Below are positions 13,290-24,629 of a stretch of DNA of 64,000 nucleotides, in pieces (the first letter of the stretch is position 1; every line of letters starts with the position of its first letter). The position numbers and the translations under genes were made by a program. The DNA comes from Paramarasmius palmivorus (taxonomy: Eukaryota; Basidiomycota; Agaricomycetes; Agaricales; Marasmiaceae). The stretch is taken from assembly GCA_037176845.1 (NCBI GenBank), contig JAYKXP010000084.1:173429-237428 (forward strand), given 5' to 3'. The notes beneath the pieces were generated by a model. The model saw only the letters and a program-made list of their open reading frames with translations. It was not told the DNA's origin and searched no databases.

Positions 13290-15084
13290 TTGCCGCGACT
13301 AATAGGGCTTATAAGGGGGGGGCAGCCGTTTGCTGTCTAACAGGAAAGAAAAACCAGCGCTGATAGAAGATTATGTAGCACCAATGAACAGGACAGGGCA
13401 CAATTCAGTAGTAAGGGAGCTTGCACACGTAACGACAGATTTGGGCCCGGGCGTCGACAGCACAATCCCTACAATGAAAGGTAGAGATTTTCATCCGCCG
13501 CAATGTGAAAATTCTTGGATGACCGCACTAGTAGTATCTTGCCATGCGCTTGACTAGCAAGGTGAACAAAAGGACCCTTGACATTCAACTCTGTCAGAGA
13601 GAGCAAAGAACTCGAGATGCTAAATGAACTCACCTACACACTATCTGTATATCACGGGGTGGGATCCAACTTCATTGTCTCCCGGTCATCACATCAATAT
13701 CCGAAACCGCTCACCATAAACCTTCGTCACTCATGTGCTGCTGCTAGTACAATATCTCCAATAGGCGAAGTAGCGACCAGCCTCCAGGCTTCTGGTTACG
13801 GACAGACTTTCGGCATAGTTCGGTCCGGGAGTGTTGTTGGCCAAGAGAGTAGGAAACCCAATTTGCGAGGGTGTGACTCTGTGGACCGAAACTGTTATAT
13901 TTCGGACTTGGACTTGCCATTGACCCTTTGGCGAATATGTGTGAGTTGAGCGTGAACTGTTTTTACTAGCGAGTAGAGGGGCGAGGGGCGAGAGGAATGT
14001 GCCAGCATGAGGAACGACGTGTTTTGTACATAACTAGCGCCTACAAGCGCCAACAGCAAGGGCATCGGCGTCAAAAACAATAACAGTCAGGCGCTAAACA
14101 TTTTCGCATCCTCCAATAGTATCTTGTGGAAGAAATATCTACTGAGTATGCGTTCTCAAATTAGTGATTACTTCCCGGGTTCCATCCTGAATTTGGAATG
14201 TGCTGTTTGTTACTGGCGCTATGCTGTTTCAGCGCCCTGAAATGCTGGTGGTGAGTGCTATTGATTTACTGATCGCTGCGGTTGCTGTTAATGGCGCTGT
14301 ATACGTAAGTGCTGTCGCTGTTGCTGTTGCTGTTTCCTTCCAGCGCCGGCGCTTTGTTGTTCCAATATTGGGCTGGTACTTGATACTGATACTACCTCCT
14401 CCTTATTCCCGTTTCGGAACACCATGTAAGTGCTGGTAGAGCCTATACGCTGACGTCATGTTCTTCGTCCTTCGTAAGGCAAGTTCGACGCCATCTTCCA
14501 GGCACTTGTTCACCTAAATCACCGTATGTGCACCATGCGAAGTTGACGCGAGGTGACCCTGTACCAGCCAATGGCCACCAACATCATTAATGCATGACAT
14601 CCTAGGCAATTGAAGTTGGTCTAGCTGAATCCCACAGCCTTGCTAATCCAGCAAAATCTAGCAGGTTGACAGTACAATGAATTTCGCTGGACTACGAGCA
14701 CACAGCAAAACACGCACCAATTATTTAGGTTGTAATGAGGCCAGCTTTGACACGATTGCCACCATCGCGCCGGGAGGTTCCGGGAATACCAACCTTTGCA
14801 GCAGCAAAATGTTTCTGCGGAAATAGTTAGCAAAGATGACGACAAGTTTGCCGAACGAGCCTGGCAAAGACCGAGGGGATTGCCTTGTATGGAAGTCCGG
14901 AGCGCCAGCCCGGAGACAAAGATTTTGCATCGTTTCTCGCAACCGAACATCACCTTTACCCAAACACCGACCAGCCCCTGCAGTGAACATTGTAAATGCC
15001 AAATGGACCAGGCCCAACTCAATACTAAATCGATTTTTCTTCCGATAACGCGATATTTTTCTCGTCTGACTTTATTCGAGGCCC
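13290..15084. other. Gene-poor region with clustered GGCGCT/AGCGCC motifs
   Basis: About 1.8 kb without a supportable gene. Between roughly 14035 and 14360 the hexamer GGCGCT or its complement AGCGCC recurs about eight times in both orientations, including a palindromic CAGCGCCGGCGCTT. The longer minus frame at 14621-15022 is Cys/Trp-rich and resembles no protein I know. Confidence 0.5.
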
Positions 15085-15090
15085 TATAAA
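15085..15090 (+). promoter_or_regulatory. TATA box upstream of the 15.2 kb gene
   Basis: TATAAA within GGCCCTATAAAACCCC, about 130 bp before the ATG at 15216. A conventional core promoter element; supports transcription of the downstream gene. Confidence 0.45.
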
Positions 15091-15215
15091 ACCCCGCCGA
15101 CGATTTCCAGTAGATACAGTGTCATACCACAACAGTACCAGTCGACAAGTGATTTTGCTGTTTGCGGTGTGCAACTACGAACATCTGACTGGTCAGCACC
15201 TTCGTTAGGACCGTC

Positions 15216-17285
15216 ATGGCCCTCAATGGGATCAGGGATTCAATTGTTGGTAACGCGACAAACGTGGTATATGGTGATCAGTACAATACTTCTCGCAAAT
15301 TCTTCAGCGTAGCACGAATTGGAGCCAAAAAACGAATGATGAAGCAACGGCGGGTTCCGAGGAAGGAGACACAAATTGACTTGATTGATGAGGTGAGCAC
15401 AATTCAGTTCTTCGTTGATCCTCGAGAGAATGACAGAGATCATTGGGCACAGTATCGTCAAGTTCGTCTTGGGGACATCTATAAGATCGAAAAAATCTAT
15501 TCAGAGGATGTTCAGATGTGGGAAGTGAACAAACTCAGAAGTTGTAGTGGACAAAGAGTCTTTTATCGTTCCAGAATTTACGGCGTTCAAGACAAAACGT
15601 TTACGACCATCGCTTACATCGGGGAGGATGCATTAAAGGTTTTTCATCACTGGCTTACTTGCCGAACGCACGGGTTCATGCTTCTCTTTGGCAGATGTGG
15701 AAGACAGATTTCGAGGCTTACTCTCAGTGCCAGTACGCAAAATATCCACTCCCTTGGTTCCTGTACTGAGATCATCTCAGTAATTCTGTCACGCACTTCC
15801 AACTCTTCGGCGTGAATCGCTCGAATGTTCCTGCGCTTATCTTCTACGACGGTGCGTATTGTGCATACGAAACAGTCGGAGCAGAATCGAGCAGCTGACA
15901 TCGTTTTAGACTGGATACCTATGGCTCATTTCTGTATCCGAGGGAGATTTTGGACAATTCTTTTTGCTCTGTTGCTAACTGTAAGTTAGCTGACTTACAC
16001 GAGTTAATAAACTTATATATTCCAGAGATACATGAAATGCAACGACTCTGAGCTATGGCTAAACTCGGAGAGGGGTTACTTCTGTAGCGGTCCCAGCGGT
16101 CCATCCTTTCAGTGGTTTTCAAGGCCCGACTATACCATCGAAGATTTATGTTCGACAGCAGACATGCTACAACTCGACACATTCGTCCGATATTTGAGCG
16201 GATAGAGTCTCAGGATCCTGACTCCAGCGTTCTATCTCACGCTCATTGGAATTATGATTCGGGAGTATGCGTAAACAATCTCATCGGGGTCGAACATGAG
16301 TGCTCTCAGAATTGTCCAGAAACCAGATTTCCAATGGTGGAGTGGGAAATGGATCACGACGGTCTTTGGCGGAGAAAGGATCTCCAAGGCTACATTCACG
16401 ATGTTGTATTAGGTTTTCTGGATAACTTGCGCTTCGGTGTTCTTTATTTGGGAATGCACCAGATTACCAGAGACACGACAGGATCTTGCAATTTCTGGAA
16501 TGATTATGACTTCGGATTCCTCTCTGATAGAAAGGTCGTTGAGGGCGGATGGACGCGGTGGGTCGCCTTAGGCTCCGGGGCTTGATGATAATGCTCACAA
16601 ATCGTGATTTTCTAGGTTCGTGTTCGAGTATGAGAATTCAACGACCACCAGGGTCGAGTTCATATCTTGTTCCGAAATTGAGATTGGGGAGACATGGTTG
16701 TCCCAGGCTCACCACATCTTCAGTGATGGAGAAGATGTCGAGAATCTCGAAAGATGCTGTAGGTCTCGCTAGCTGCCTACTTTGGAATGCGTGTTAATTG
16801 GGAGTTCAGTCTTAGCTACCTTCTACGCGAGGCTAGGGTTTGAGTCGAAACCCGAACCGCAGGACAGCTTAAACCGATTAGATTCGAGTGCCCCTGCAGC
16901 TAGCTCGGCGGTCTATCTTTTCATTCGACCACCACCAGTAGCATTCTCAGAGGCCAACGATTGGGCAAATAAGCAGACTTGCTTCTGGTCATTTGATAAA
17001 CACGGGAACCCACCTATAGAAGATGACACGTGTTTGTGTTTGCCTAGCGTGTCCTTGAAATATGCTGGTGTATGTTTTTGGTCCTGGCCGCAATATGTAT
17101 ATGATGCCATTCATACATGGCAAAAGGCCAGAGGCTTTGACCCTACCACTCCGGATTTTGCTCGTTCGTTGGGATGTCCAATCTTTGAGTCCGCCACGCG
17201 AAGGGAGAACCATGTAGGGTGTGCTGAAGGTACTCCGATCCTTCTATTAAGTGAAAAGACATCCTCAACTCCTTTGCAGACTTAA
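15216..17285 (+). CDS. Uncharacterised Agaricomycete-type protein, frame interrupted near 16.2 kb
   Basis: Exons 15216-15638, 15695-15732, 15781-15851, 15910-15980 and 16026 onward read smoothly. Motifs are VVYGDQYN near the N-terminus, then GDIYKIEKI, FQLFGVNRSNVPALIFYD, and at the end TWQKARGFDPTTPDFAR. This layout belongs to a large, function-unknown family that I associate with mushroom-forming fungi; no catalytic motif is visible. After LQLDTF (16184) the frame meets a stop, while the continuing homologous text (DPDSSVLSHAHWNY) is in another frame. Only a 29-nt GT...AG segment (16185-16213) or a one-base deletion would reconcile them. Further introns lie at about 16559-16615 and 16761-16817. 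It may be a pseudogene or contain a sequence error. Confidence 0.6.
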
Positions 17286-17720
17286 AAGAAAACTGATCTG
17301 GCCGACACTTCTCCAGATAACGCGATAAAATCGCCGGCCACTGAACCACATCGAGCAAGGTGACTGCCATACACCATGGGACCGTCATGCTTGTAGTCTA
17401 CAAGTCCCTCCTTCTACCGCTTCTATATGTTGATATTCAATTTTGTTTGTGGAGTTGCCCTGGTGTTAGGCTAAGAACGAACACTGCACATGGCTAGACT
17501 TGTGCAGGTACCTTTCTGTCCGTGCCATATAGCGAAGCGCAATAGGAACGTATTCAAGTTATATGCTGTTTATGTTACACTGGCTGTAGAGTAAGCTAGA
17601 GATACACGGACTGAGAATAATCTTGAGCGCGACGGATAAGTAAGCAAGTAACGAAATAAAGAGAGGTGAGTTTCCGAGCATAAATTATCCAGTCCAGAGA
17701 AAGAAAGGAGATAGAAGCCT
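17286..17720. other. Intergenic region between convergent genes
   Basis: 3' flanks of the 15.2 kb gene (plus) and the ubiquitin protease (minus). No further feature recognised. Confidence 0.45.
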
Positions 17721-20618
17721 TCAAACCACTATTGGAGATTGTTTATGTGACGTGTGATTTGAAGGGGAATGCGAGTTGGCGGTCTTCTTTCGCTTTCGTA
17801 CTGTAGATTTCGGATGCGGAGGATTAGACGATACTGTTGACGAAGGAGGAGATATCGAGGACGTCGAGCTAGTCATCGATGACAATGACGTGTTAGACAA
17901 CGAAGCCCTCAACCTAGTCGATAACATGTCAATTTGCGGTGAGGAACTCATGCCCAGCTGGGATTTAGGTGATGCGTCCGCTGCCGCTTCATCATGGTCT
18001 ACGCTCTCGAAACCATCTATATCTCCGTTGCTTTTCCGTATGTGCCCATTTGGCATGGGTATCGGTTTCGTGGAAGAGATAGGTAGCGACGAAGACATTG
18101 CCGAGGAAGACGCAGGACTTGATGAAAGTGTGGTGGACCCATTCAACGAAGGTGTAGCGCTCATACTCCTCTTTCCCCGGCCAGCTGCGACACTTCTGAT
18201 TATCCTTGCTCCCATCACAGGGGGAGATCCACTAATGCTACCCCCGCTCCATGAAGCTGCGCCTAGACTTGACGACAGATGGATCGCGGCCTTCTCTTTT
18301 GTGCTCTCGATAGAGCTGACCAATGAGCCGACACTCGCGCTACCATTGATGTGTATTGACGACATAGTAGTCATCGTCTCTGGTTTCAGCGTCTCCTCTG
18401 AATCCAGAGGTGTGCCGACACCAACACCAACACCTTGGTAGCCTCCGTTGAGACCGTTCCTTATGGGATACGGGCTTTCGTGTTTTGCGCTTCCGTTAAG
18501 CGTAATTGACTCGGTGGACGATAATGGAGCGGGTGCTGAGATGATTGCTCTCTCATAGTAGAGCATAAACGCTCCAGATCCCTCCTGCAACACACTCTCA
18601 ATCCCACATTCGTTGACCGAGTCGTCCGAGATCCTCAACCATCCTCGTCCCGTACCAGGCGCGGTCTCAGGATCGGAGTCCTCCCAAACATAATCCTCAA
18701 ATCCTTCCGCGTTTTCCTCATTCCCATCCAGACCGATACCGCCGTCTACCGCAGACATTTCGGTCGGTGGAGGGAGAACTGTCTCAACAACCAATTTGGG
18801 TGGTTTCCAACGTTCACTTTCCGGAACACCACCTTTTTGGTTTCCGTCTGAAGCACACATAGTGCCCAAATGAATGGGCACCATAGTGACAAACAACCGC
18901 GCTGAGACGGTATATGGTACGTGATAATGCTTCCTTCTGTGACTCCAAGGTCGGTGTACCGGACCGTGATCGAGAAGAACCAGCGGAAACGGACGGGGTC
19001 GGCGAGAACGACGACGAACGTTGTGGAGGTGGAGATGGTGTGGACATGGATGACGTGGGGACTATGGATAGGTTGCCGGAGGTTGTAAAGGGTGTGAGGT
19101 CGAGCACTTCAGGGAATAGAATGCGAATGTTGTTTTTAGAAGCGTAGTGCGTAAAGTGCATGGATCTGTTGATATGAAGCGCCAATACAGGTGGTGGCTG
19201 CCATTCAAAATGAGTAAGGTGAGCAAAATGAAAGGATACACGACTCACTCGTGCAACCATGGCTTGTTTTGTTGACATGGCGCTAAAGACCTTCTCCATA
19301 CGGACACCTTCCAGCTCGTCTTCGATCCTGCCTTCTTCGAAGCGCCGCCCTCACTTTAGCCTCCATCTTTTTTACTTCCTTTAACCGCTTTTTCTTGGAT
19401 GGAGTAGGGTTCTGCGCTTGCGACAGGGTCTCCAACTCTCCAATTAGCCGCCGATGCGTGGCATTCAGAGAACACTTGCGGCAGATGCAATCCTTGAGAA
19501 CTTCCAATCTCGTGTAGTCTGTAAGGCAATCCTCCAACAGGCAAGTAGATGCCATTCGAGGAACAGCCAGCTGCCAATTGTCAAACGGAAAATGCATGAC
19601 AGCCTCCGTATATCCGCAGACAACGCAGCTCCTTCGATGTGCCGTCAGGCCATCAAAGACACTTTTTCCAATCTCCTTGTTGGGCTCTGTGAACTGTGCT
19701 AAACCACCCAGGCCACGGTCTCGAGCCTGTTCTTTGTCAATAGCGGTGATTTCCGACTTGATACATTCGGAAAGTAACTGGAAAAGTTCCTGAGCATCTT
19801 GGTGTTCGCGAGAGGAAATGAGGGAGTTGAGCCCCGACTTTGTGGAGAGGACTTGAATAAGTTCCATAGGACGAATTGAAGATGGTCTAGAGTGAGGTGA
19901 ATTCAAACCTGTGAGTAAGTCAGGGTCAGTTTCCCGGTGCAAGGGTAAAAACGGTAACACAGCTCACGGTGAAGGAGATCTCTAAGGGTGTCAATGACGG
20001 GTGTAGGTACGTCCAAAAGCTCTGCCTTTTCGTGTATTGCATCTAGGTGAGGTTGAAGATAAGATAGAGAAGAGAGCGCCTTGAGAATACGAGTTCAATG
20101 TTATACAGTGTCGTCTTCTACATAGGTGCTGAGCTCTGCATACCTGTACGGTCGAGTTCATGAAACAGTATGTCCCGGATATATTGACAAGCCCTGGATA
20201 ATACCCATCACCTACAAGGAATTTATCAGAAAGAAACAGATATTGATGTGTGCTTGATTCCATACCAGGTTTATGTATCGAAAGTTCTGTCCCCTCCGCA
20301 GCTTTACTAGACTTCTTTCTACTTCTTCTTTTCTCGTGATGGGTAATACTGGTAGTGCTTCCAGAGCCATGTCCCCAGTTCCAAGGTAGAAGGTTCTCGA
20401 GGACCATTACGGTGGGAATAGAATAGGGATTTCGCAGAGGGTGCCGACTTGATGACGAATATAACAGTGAAAGGAACGATGAAGAGTACGACAAAAGGGA
20501 ATATCTGCTGAAAGAGATTCGAGCCGAGTATTTGAACGAGAAGTTCGTTCATGAGTGCGACATTGAGCTGGTCGGCCTGGCGGATTTGGCTGGAAATGGA
20601 TTTCTGCTGACTCAGCAT
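17721..20618 (-). CDS. Ubiquitin-specific protease (USP/UBP1-like, peptidase C19), with frame offsets
   Basis: Minus strand; clear exons include one ending at 20266, then 20211-20144, 20079-19968, 19908-19249 and 19197-17721. A hydrophobic N-terminal helix (FPFVVLFIVPFTVIFVI) suggests membrane anchoring, as in yeast Ubp1. The Cys box is LVNISGTYCFMNSTVQ; REHQDAQELFQLL follows; a CxxC pair (CRKC) probably binds zinc; the His box is HYGAHSFGHYVCFRRK; ISDDSVNE gives the third catalytic residue. A long Ser-rich tail closes the protein. Known role: removal of ubiquitin from substrates. Oddities: the frame must step +1 near 19337 (VRAAL to EEGRIEDE) and +1 at a run of five A near 18834-18838 (RRKPK to GGVPESER). 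The N-terminal exon also needs a frame change, perhaps a weak 61-nt intron. Either a damaged gene or base errors. Confidence 0.75.
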
Positions 20619-20862
20619 TGCCTAGTCCTTTGCTGGCATCGTGTGGCGGACTGGAGAAAAAGAAACTCGAGTTCCGATTCGATCAACAAAGCTAAGTCTG
20701 CTCTGGAAACTGCATTTTGGTTCTCAGGGAGTGTATAGATATGGTAGAAGAAGCTGCGAGGAGTAACAAGGTGCAGCAAGGTAACCGCATTTCATTCACA
20801 TCCATCCCGCTGACTGCCGGGACTCGTGTTTATCGACATGATAGCAGAGTAACAATATCATA

Positions 20863-23800
20863 TCATAGCTCTATCACTGAACGTGCAAATGGAATCAACC
20901 GAACCGGTTCGACCAGCCCATAATGCTGATTTGGAACGGGTGGATTATGTAGAATACGAACTTCTCCCAACGTCTCCACCTTGGGTGCCTGTTCAACCAT
21001 TAGCAAAGTCGTCTCACGCAGAAACACCTCAACATACCGAGTTCACCACATTCAACAACGTGCTGGCCGCGTCAACACGAATGATATTCGTTCCCTGAAT
21101 AAGGTATTCCGAAATATCGACAACAGGATGCGTTGGATCTGCGGTAGTGATTTGCACTCCGTTCAACCACGCTTTAAGAGTATGCACGACAACTCCAAAG
21201 TCCAGTTTAGCTCCAACTGGACCATCTCGAGTATGATCCCATTCGAATGTAGTGACGTAGGTCCCTACGCCAGACGTATCAGCGTACCCTTCAAGTTGGT
21301 CCCAGGGAACAAGGCCGTCTGTGAGGTTGATGGGAGGCATGGGCACGAGGACAGACTTGACACGACTAAGATCCTCGGGGGACGTCCATTTCGTGATGTT
21401 CAACTGCCACCCATCGAGCTCCCTAACACTTTCGCCCTTCGAGCGAGAAGTTGACCGTGCGTGTTTGGCCACTCGAGAGTACTACTTCGCTTGTGCCTTC
21501 AGTCAACGAACACACTGCAACGGAGGAAGATTGCGAAGAAATGGACGTAGTGAAGACGTTGGACTCTGTGCTGATGATATGAGCAGGTGGCACCGAAACA
21601 CCCTCAAAGGTTGCTTCGGAGGTGACAGTGAGCAATAGGGACTGATTCGCGGCGAGCGAAACACCGGGAATAACAATACCATCTGCGGTAGCATCCCAAA
21701 CGAACACCGGGTCAACTCGTCCAGCCCATGGATCCAACACAAAAGGTGTGCCTTCAAAGCCCGGTACTAATGTGACCGTCCCATTGATAGGACTCGAACC
21801 TCGGTTATAAAGGAAGAAATGACTCGTGGAAGGACCATCATCTCGTCGAACACTATAGAATGATAACGAAGGCGGATCGATACTTGCTGAAGGAATAACA
21901 CCCATAGACGCAAGTGTACCGAGAACTGCGGCCTCTCCTTCAACGACTCTCACAGACGGCAACGTAACGAGCTTATCCATGAGACTTTGCACCTCTGCAC
22001 TCCGCGTTCCATCGACGTCGAAGCCTGGAATACCATCTGGTACAAGATCCACGAGAATGATCGGAAGACCATTCTCCGCATAGTCGACGAAACGCTGAGC
22101 AGCGTCAATGGTGGTGTTCCGTTCATGGTTCAGGACCAAAGCTTTATAGGCAGGTCCCTCGGGGGCAAGCCGGCCGTTAACAGCAGAGACGCTGGGGATT
22201 TTGAGACTCTCCGGACTGACATATTCGTATGTGTACCCAGCACGCTGGAGTGAGTCGTCCTGGAAGGGCGGTGTAGTACTGATATTGTACGCTTTGCGAT
22301 AGATAGCAACATCCACTTTGGCCGTACCGGACTGAAGCACGTATTGGGACCGGGCAAGGAAATCAAGGTATTCCTTGTAATGGTCCCAAGCTGGCATTCG
22401 TGGGCCGTGCATATCAGCAAAGTTATTTCTAGGGGGAAAAGACAGTTAGCTTCTTGGTTGATAAGTCGTATCACAGGAAAACATACGAGAAAGTGGTCAA
22501 TCCAGGCCAAGTCGTATTCGGATATTCACCACTGTAAGCGTACCCGTGCAAGACAGCGAGATTGACACCAGCGGCGTATTGGTCTTTACAATCTTGGAGA
22601 AGCTCTGCCATGGTTATTGCATGAGAGATGAAGAGTCGAGCCCGATTTCGCTGGAGAAGATTCTACGGTTGGCGAGATGCACGCCTCCGGAGAGCTGACG
22701 AGCTTGGTCGGCAGTGGGTATGCCTAAAGATTCGATCTCGGGGACATCGGCTCCACTGGCACTGGCTCCTGCATCCATATCGAACCCGTAGGTAGGCTGA
22801 TTGGAGAACTGTAGACCAATAGGAATGCGACCATTCGTTGAAGGCCTTCATATAGTCCAGGTAAAGGGATGTCTATCGAAGTGATTAGCAGCAAAACATG
22901 AACGGTGTCCATCGTCAACATACCGTAACGTCTCGGTAATCTTCCAGAAAAGCTTGCGTGATGTTCATGTCCGACCAGATAAATGTCTGATTCAGTGGCC
23001 ATTGACCTGTGGAACGATAAGGAACAGTGCATAATGAAGACAAACCACGGACTTACGACCAATGCCAATGGTGTGAAGAATAGGTAGAACGGGATTGACG
23101 ATATAACCATGTCGATCAGTAAACTTCTGAGGAAGCTTGTCTGTCCACCAGACCTGGCCTTGGAATTCCAAGCTGTCTTCCCACATGTATTTGCCTACAC
23201 CTGGCTGCGCAAGCAACTCGCCAATACCATCCTTGGAGAGGATATACTGTTCGAAGAAATCCGATGTGACGTTGACACCACTAGGGGACCAGTGGTCTAC
23301 GACAAAAGCACCCCACGATCCGGGCTTGTCTGGCTGAGGGCCGTTGAAACCACCGACTGCATGAGGGTTACCATTCCGCCGATAGTAGTACGCCAAAAGT
23401 ACATTCGTTGCGTTCGATTCAGGTGCCCAAGAGATGCTATATCCACCTTCTTCACCTTCAACCTTGTCGGTAAGGTCAATCAGTGTTGTGTAGTCCAGTG
23501 GCACCCTAGCCTCCGTGATTTGGGCAGGATCTACCAACTGAGCACCCAGGAACTGCAACTAGAGGTCGTTTGGTGGTATTTGCACTCCTGATGGTGCCAT
23601 CATACGCAACATATGGGGGGGTGTTGGGAGGAGGTAAGGGATCCGTTGAAAGATTCACCTGGTCCTAGGAAGAGATGACCGAAAACGAGCTCTGTGAGCA
23701 TGCCTTCCCTGTCTACATCATCAGGTTGAACTGGTACGCCAGCTCCCTGGTTGGGTCCTAGTGCGAGATCAATCGTCAAGCCATGTTCGACGGCAGCCCG

Positions 23801-24168
23801 AACCATGGCGGATGTTACGGTTATGAAACGATCTGAACCAAATGCGACATCTGTTGGGTCGACGACGGTAAGCCCGGTGTTGAACTGTAGGCCTCCATAG
23901 GATTGGTAGCTGAGAAATGCTTAGTTGGACAGAGATAGTGTGGCAGCTACACAACGTACCTCAGCCATTCCAGACCCGACGACCCAACCCTCGCAATCTC
24001 AGCTACATCAGAACGTATAACATCAAGATCTGCAGACCCGTCTTGAAGCCAGTAACGCCACTTTATTCCGGTGCGTGGAGAGACAAAACTTCCGCGCGAC
24101 TCGGGTGTTTGAGAACAGGCTCGAAGGGCAAAGAGAACTGGTAAGAAGAGGCGCTTTAGAAGGAGCAT
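20863..24168 (-). CDS. Secreted glycoside hydrolase, GH106-like (alpha-L-rhamnosidase-like), multiple frame offsets
   Basis: Minus strand from ATG at 24168 to TGA at 20863. It begins with a signal peptide (MLLLKRLFLPVLFALRACS), then FVSPRTGIKWRYWLQDG and IARVGSSGLEWLRY, the opening of the large fungal family related to GH106 rhamnosidases. Later landmarks are SLEFQGQVWWTDKLP, VNLAVLHGYAYSGEYP, DHYKEYLDFLARSQYVLQ and a C-terminal beta-sandwich with LNGVQITTADPTHPVVD. The last exon is 20988-20863 after a GTATGT...ACAG intron. Family members are secreted and trim plant pectic side chains. The reading frame is broken: apparent +1 steps near 23635, 23550, 22821 and 21436, and a -1 step near 22628. 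The first two could instead be a 47-nt intron (23605-23559). Probably a pseudogene or poorly polished sequence. Confidence 0.65.
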
Positions 24169-24207
24169 ATGAGGATGAGAAGAACATCCGTACCTCTCGA
24201 GAGTTGA

Positions 24208-24214
24208 ATTTATA
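24208..24214 (-). promoter_or_regulatory. TATA-like element of the GH106-like gene
   Basis: TATAAAT on the minus strand about 40 bp upstream of the ATG at 24168; fits a core promoter. Its presence suggests the gene was recently expressed even though its frame is interrupted. Confidence 0.4.
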
Positions 24215-24629
24215 GTGAGATTCAACGAAACATATGACAACTCGTTACGAAGAATAATAGCTCGTTCCGCTGTCGGTTTCGCATACCCAACAAATTCTTC
24301 GCTTGATTTACATCATGCAATCATGCTTCGTGAATTCTGTCGTTAAATTCATTGAGAAGTGCGAAGATGACCGTGACGACGACGTGACAACCAGGAAGAG
24401 AGGCCATGGCTACTATGAACAGTCCATCGAGCTCGAGGAGATGGTCCTGGACGCGAAAGCGAAGCCGGAGAGCGCGAAGTCAAATTTCCCACACTGCATT
24501 TCTTCCTGCGCAGCATCCTTGGCACCCCACACTTTGCAGAGTACCTTACCTTGTCCTTTCTCTCCTTCTTTCTACCAGAGAGAGATCACCTATAGAACTT
24601 GCTCTTTACACTAGAACTATTCCTGGAGA
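24215..24629. other. Divergent intergenic region
   Basis: About 415 bp between the GH106-like gene (minus) and the promethin-like gene (plus); shared promoter region. A 103-residue plus frame here has no recognisable feature and is likely chance. Confidence 0.45.

Noticed and set aside
14621..15022. Minus-strand Cys/Trp-rich 133-residue frame as a small secreted cysteine-rich protein
   Set aside because: No signal peptide and irregular Cys spacing; it overlaps the promoter of the 15.2 kb gene.
17776..18441. Plus-strand 221-residue frame
   Set aside because: Antisense to the Ser-rich tail of the ubiquitin protease; no signal of its own.
18830..19345. Programmed +1 frameshifting in the ubiquitin protease
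   Set aside because: Two separate sites without a shared slippery motif and similar breaks in neighbouring genes favour errors or decay.
23559..23605. 47-nt intron as the sole explanation of the GH106-like frame problem near 23.6 kb
   Set aside because: It keeps the frame, but the skipped text (TPPYVAYDGTIRS, RPLVAV) looks like genuine family coding sequence, so frame offsets are preferred; kept as an alternative.
24303..24614. Plus-strand 103-residue frame upstream of the promethin-like gene
   Set aside because: No domain, no conserved features, lies in a divergent promoter region.
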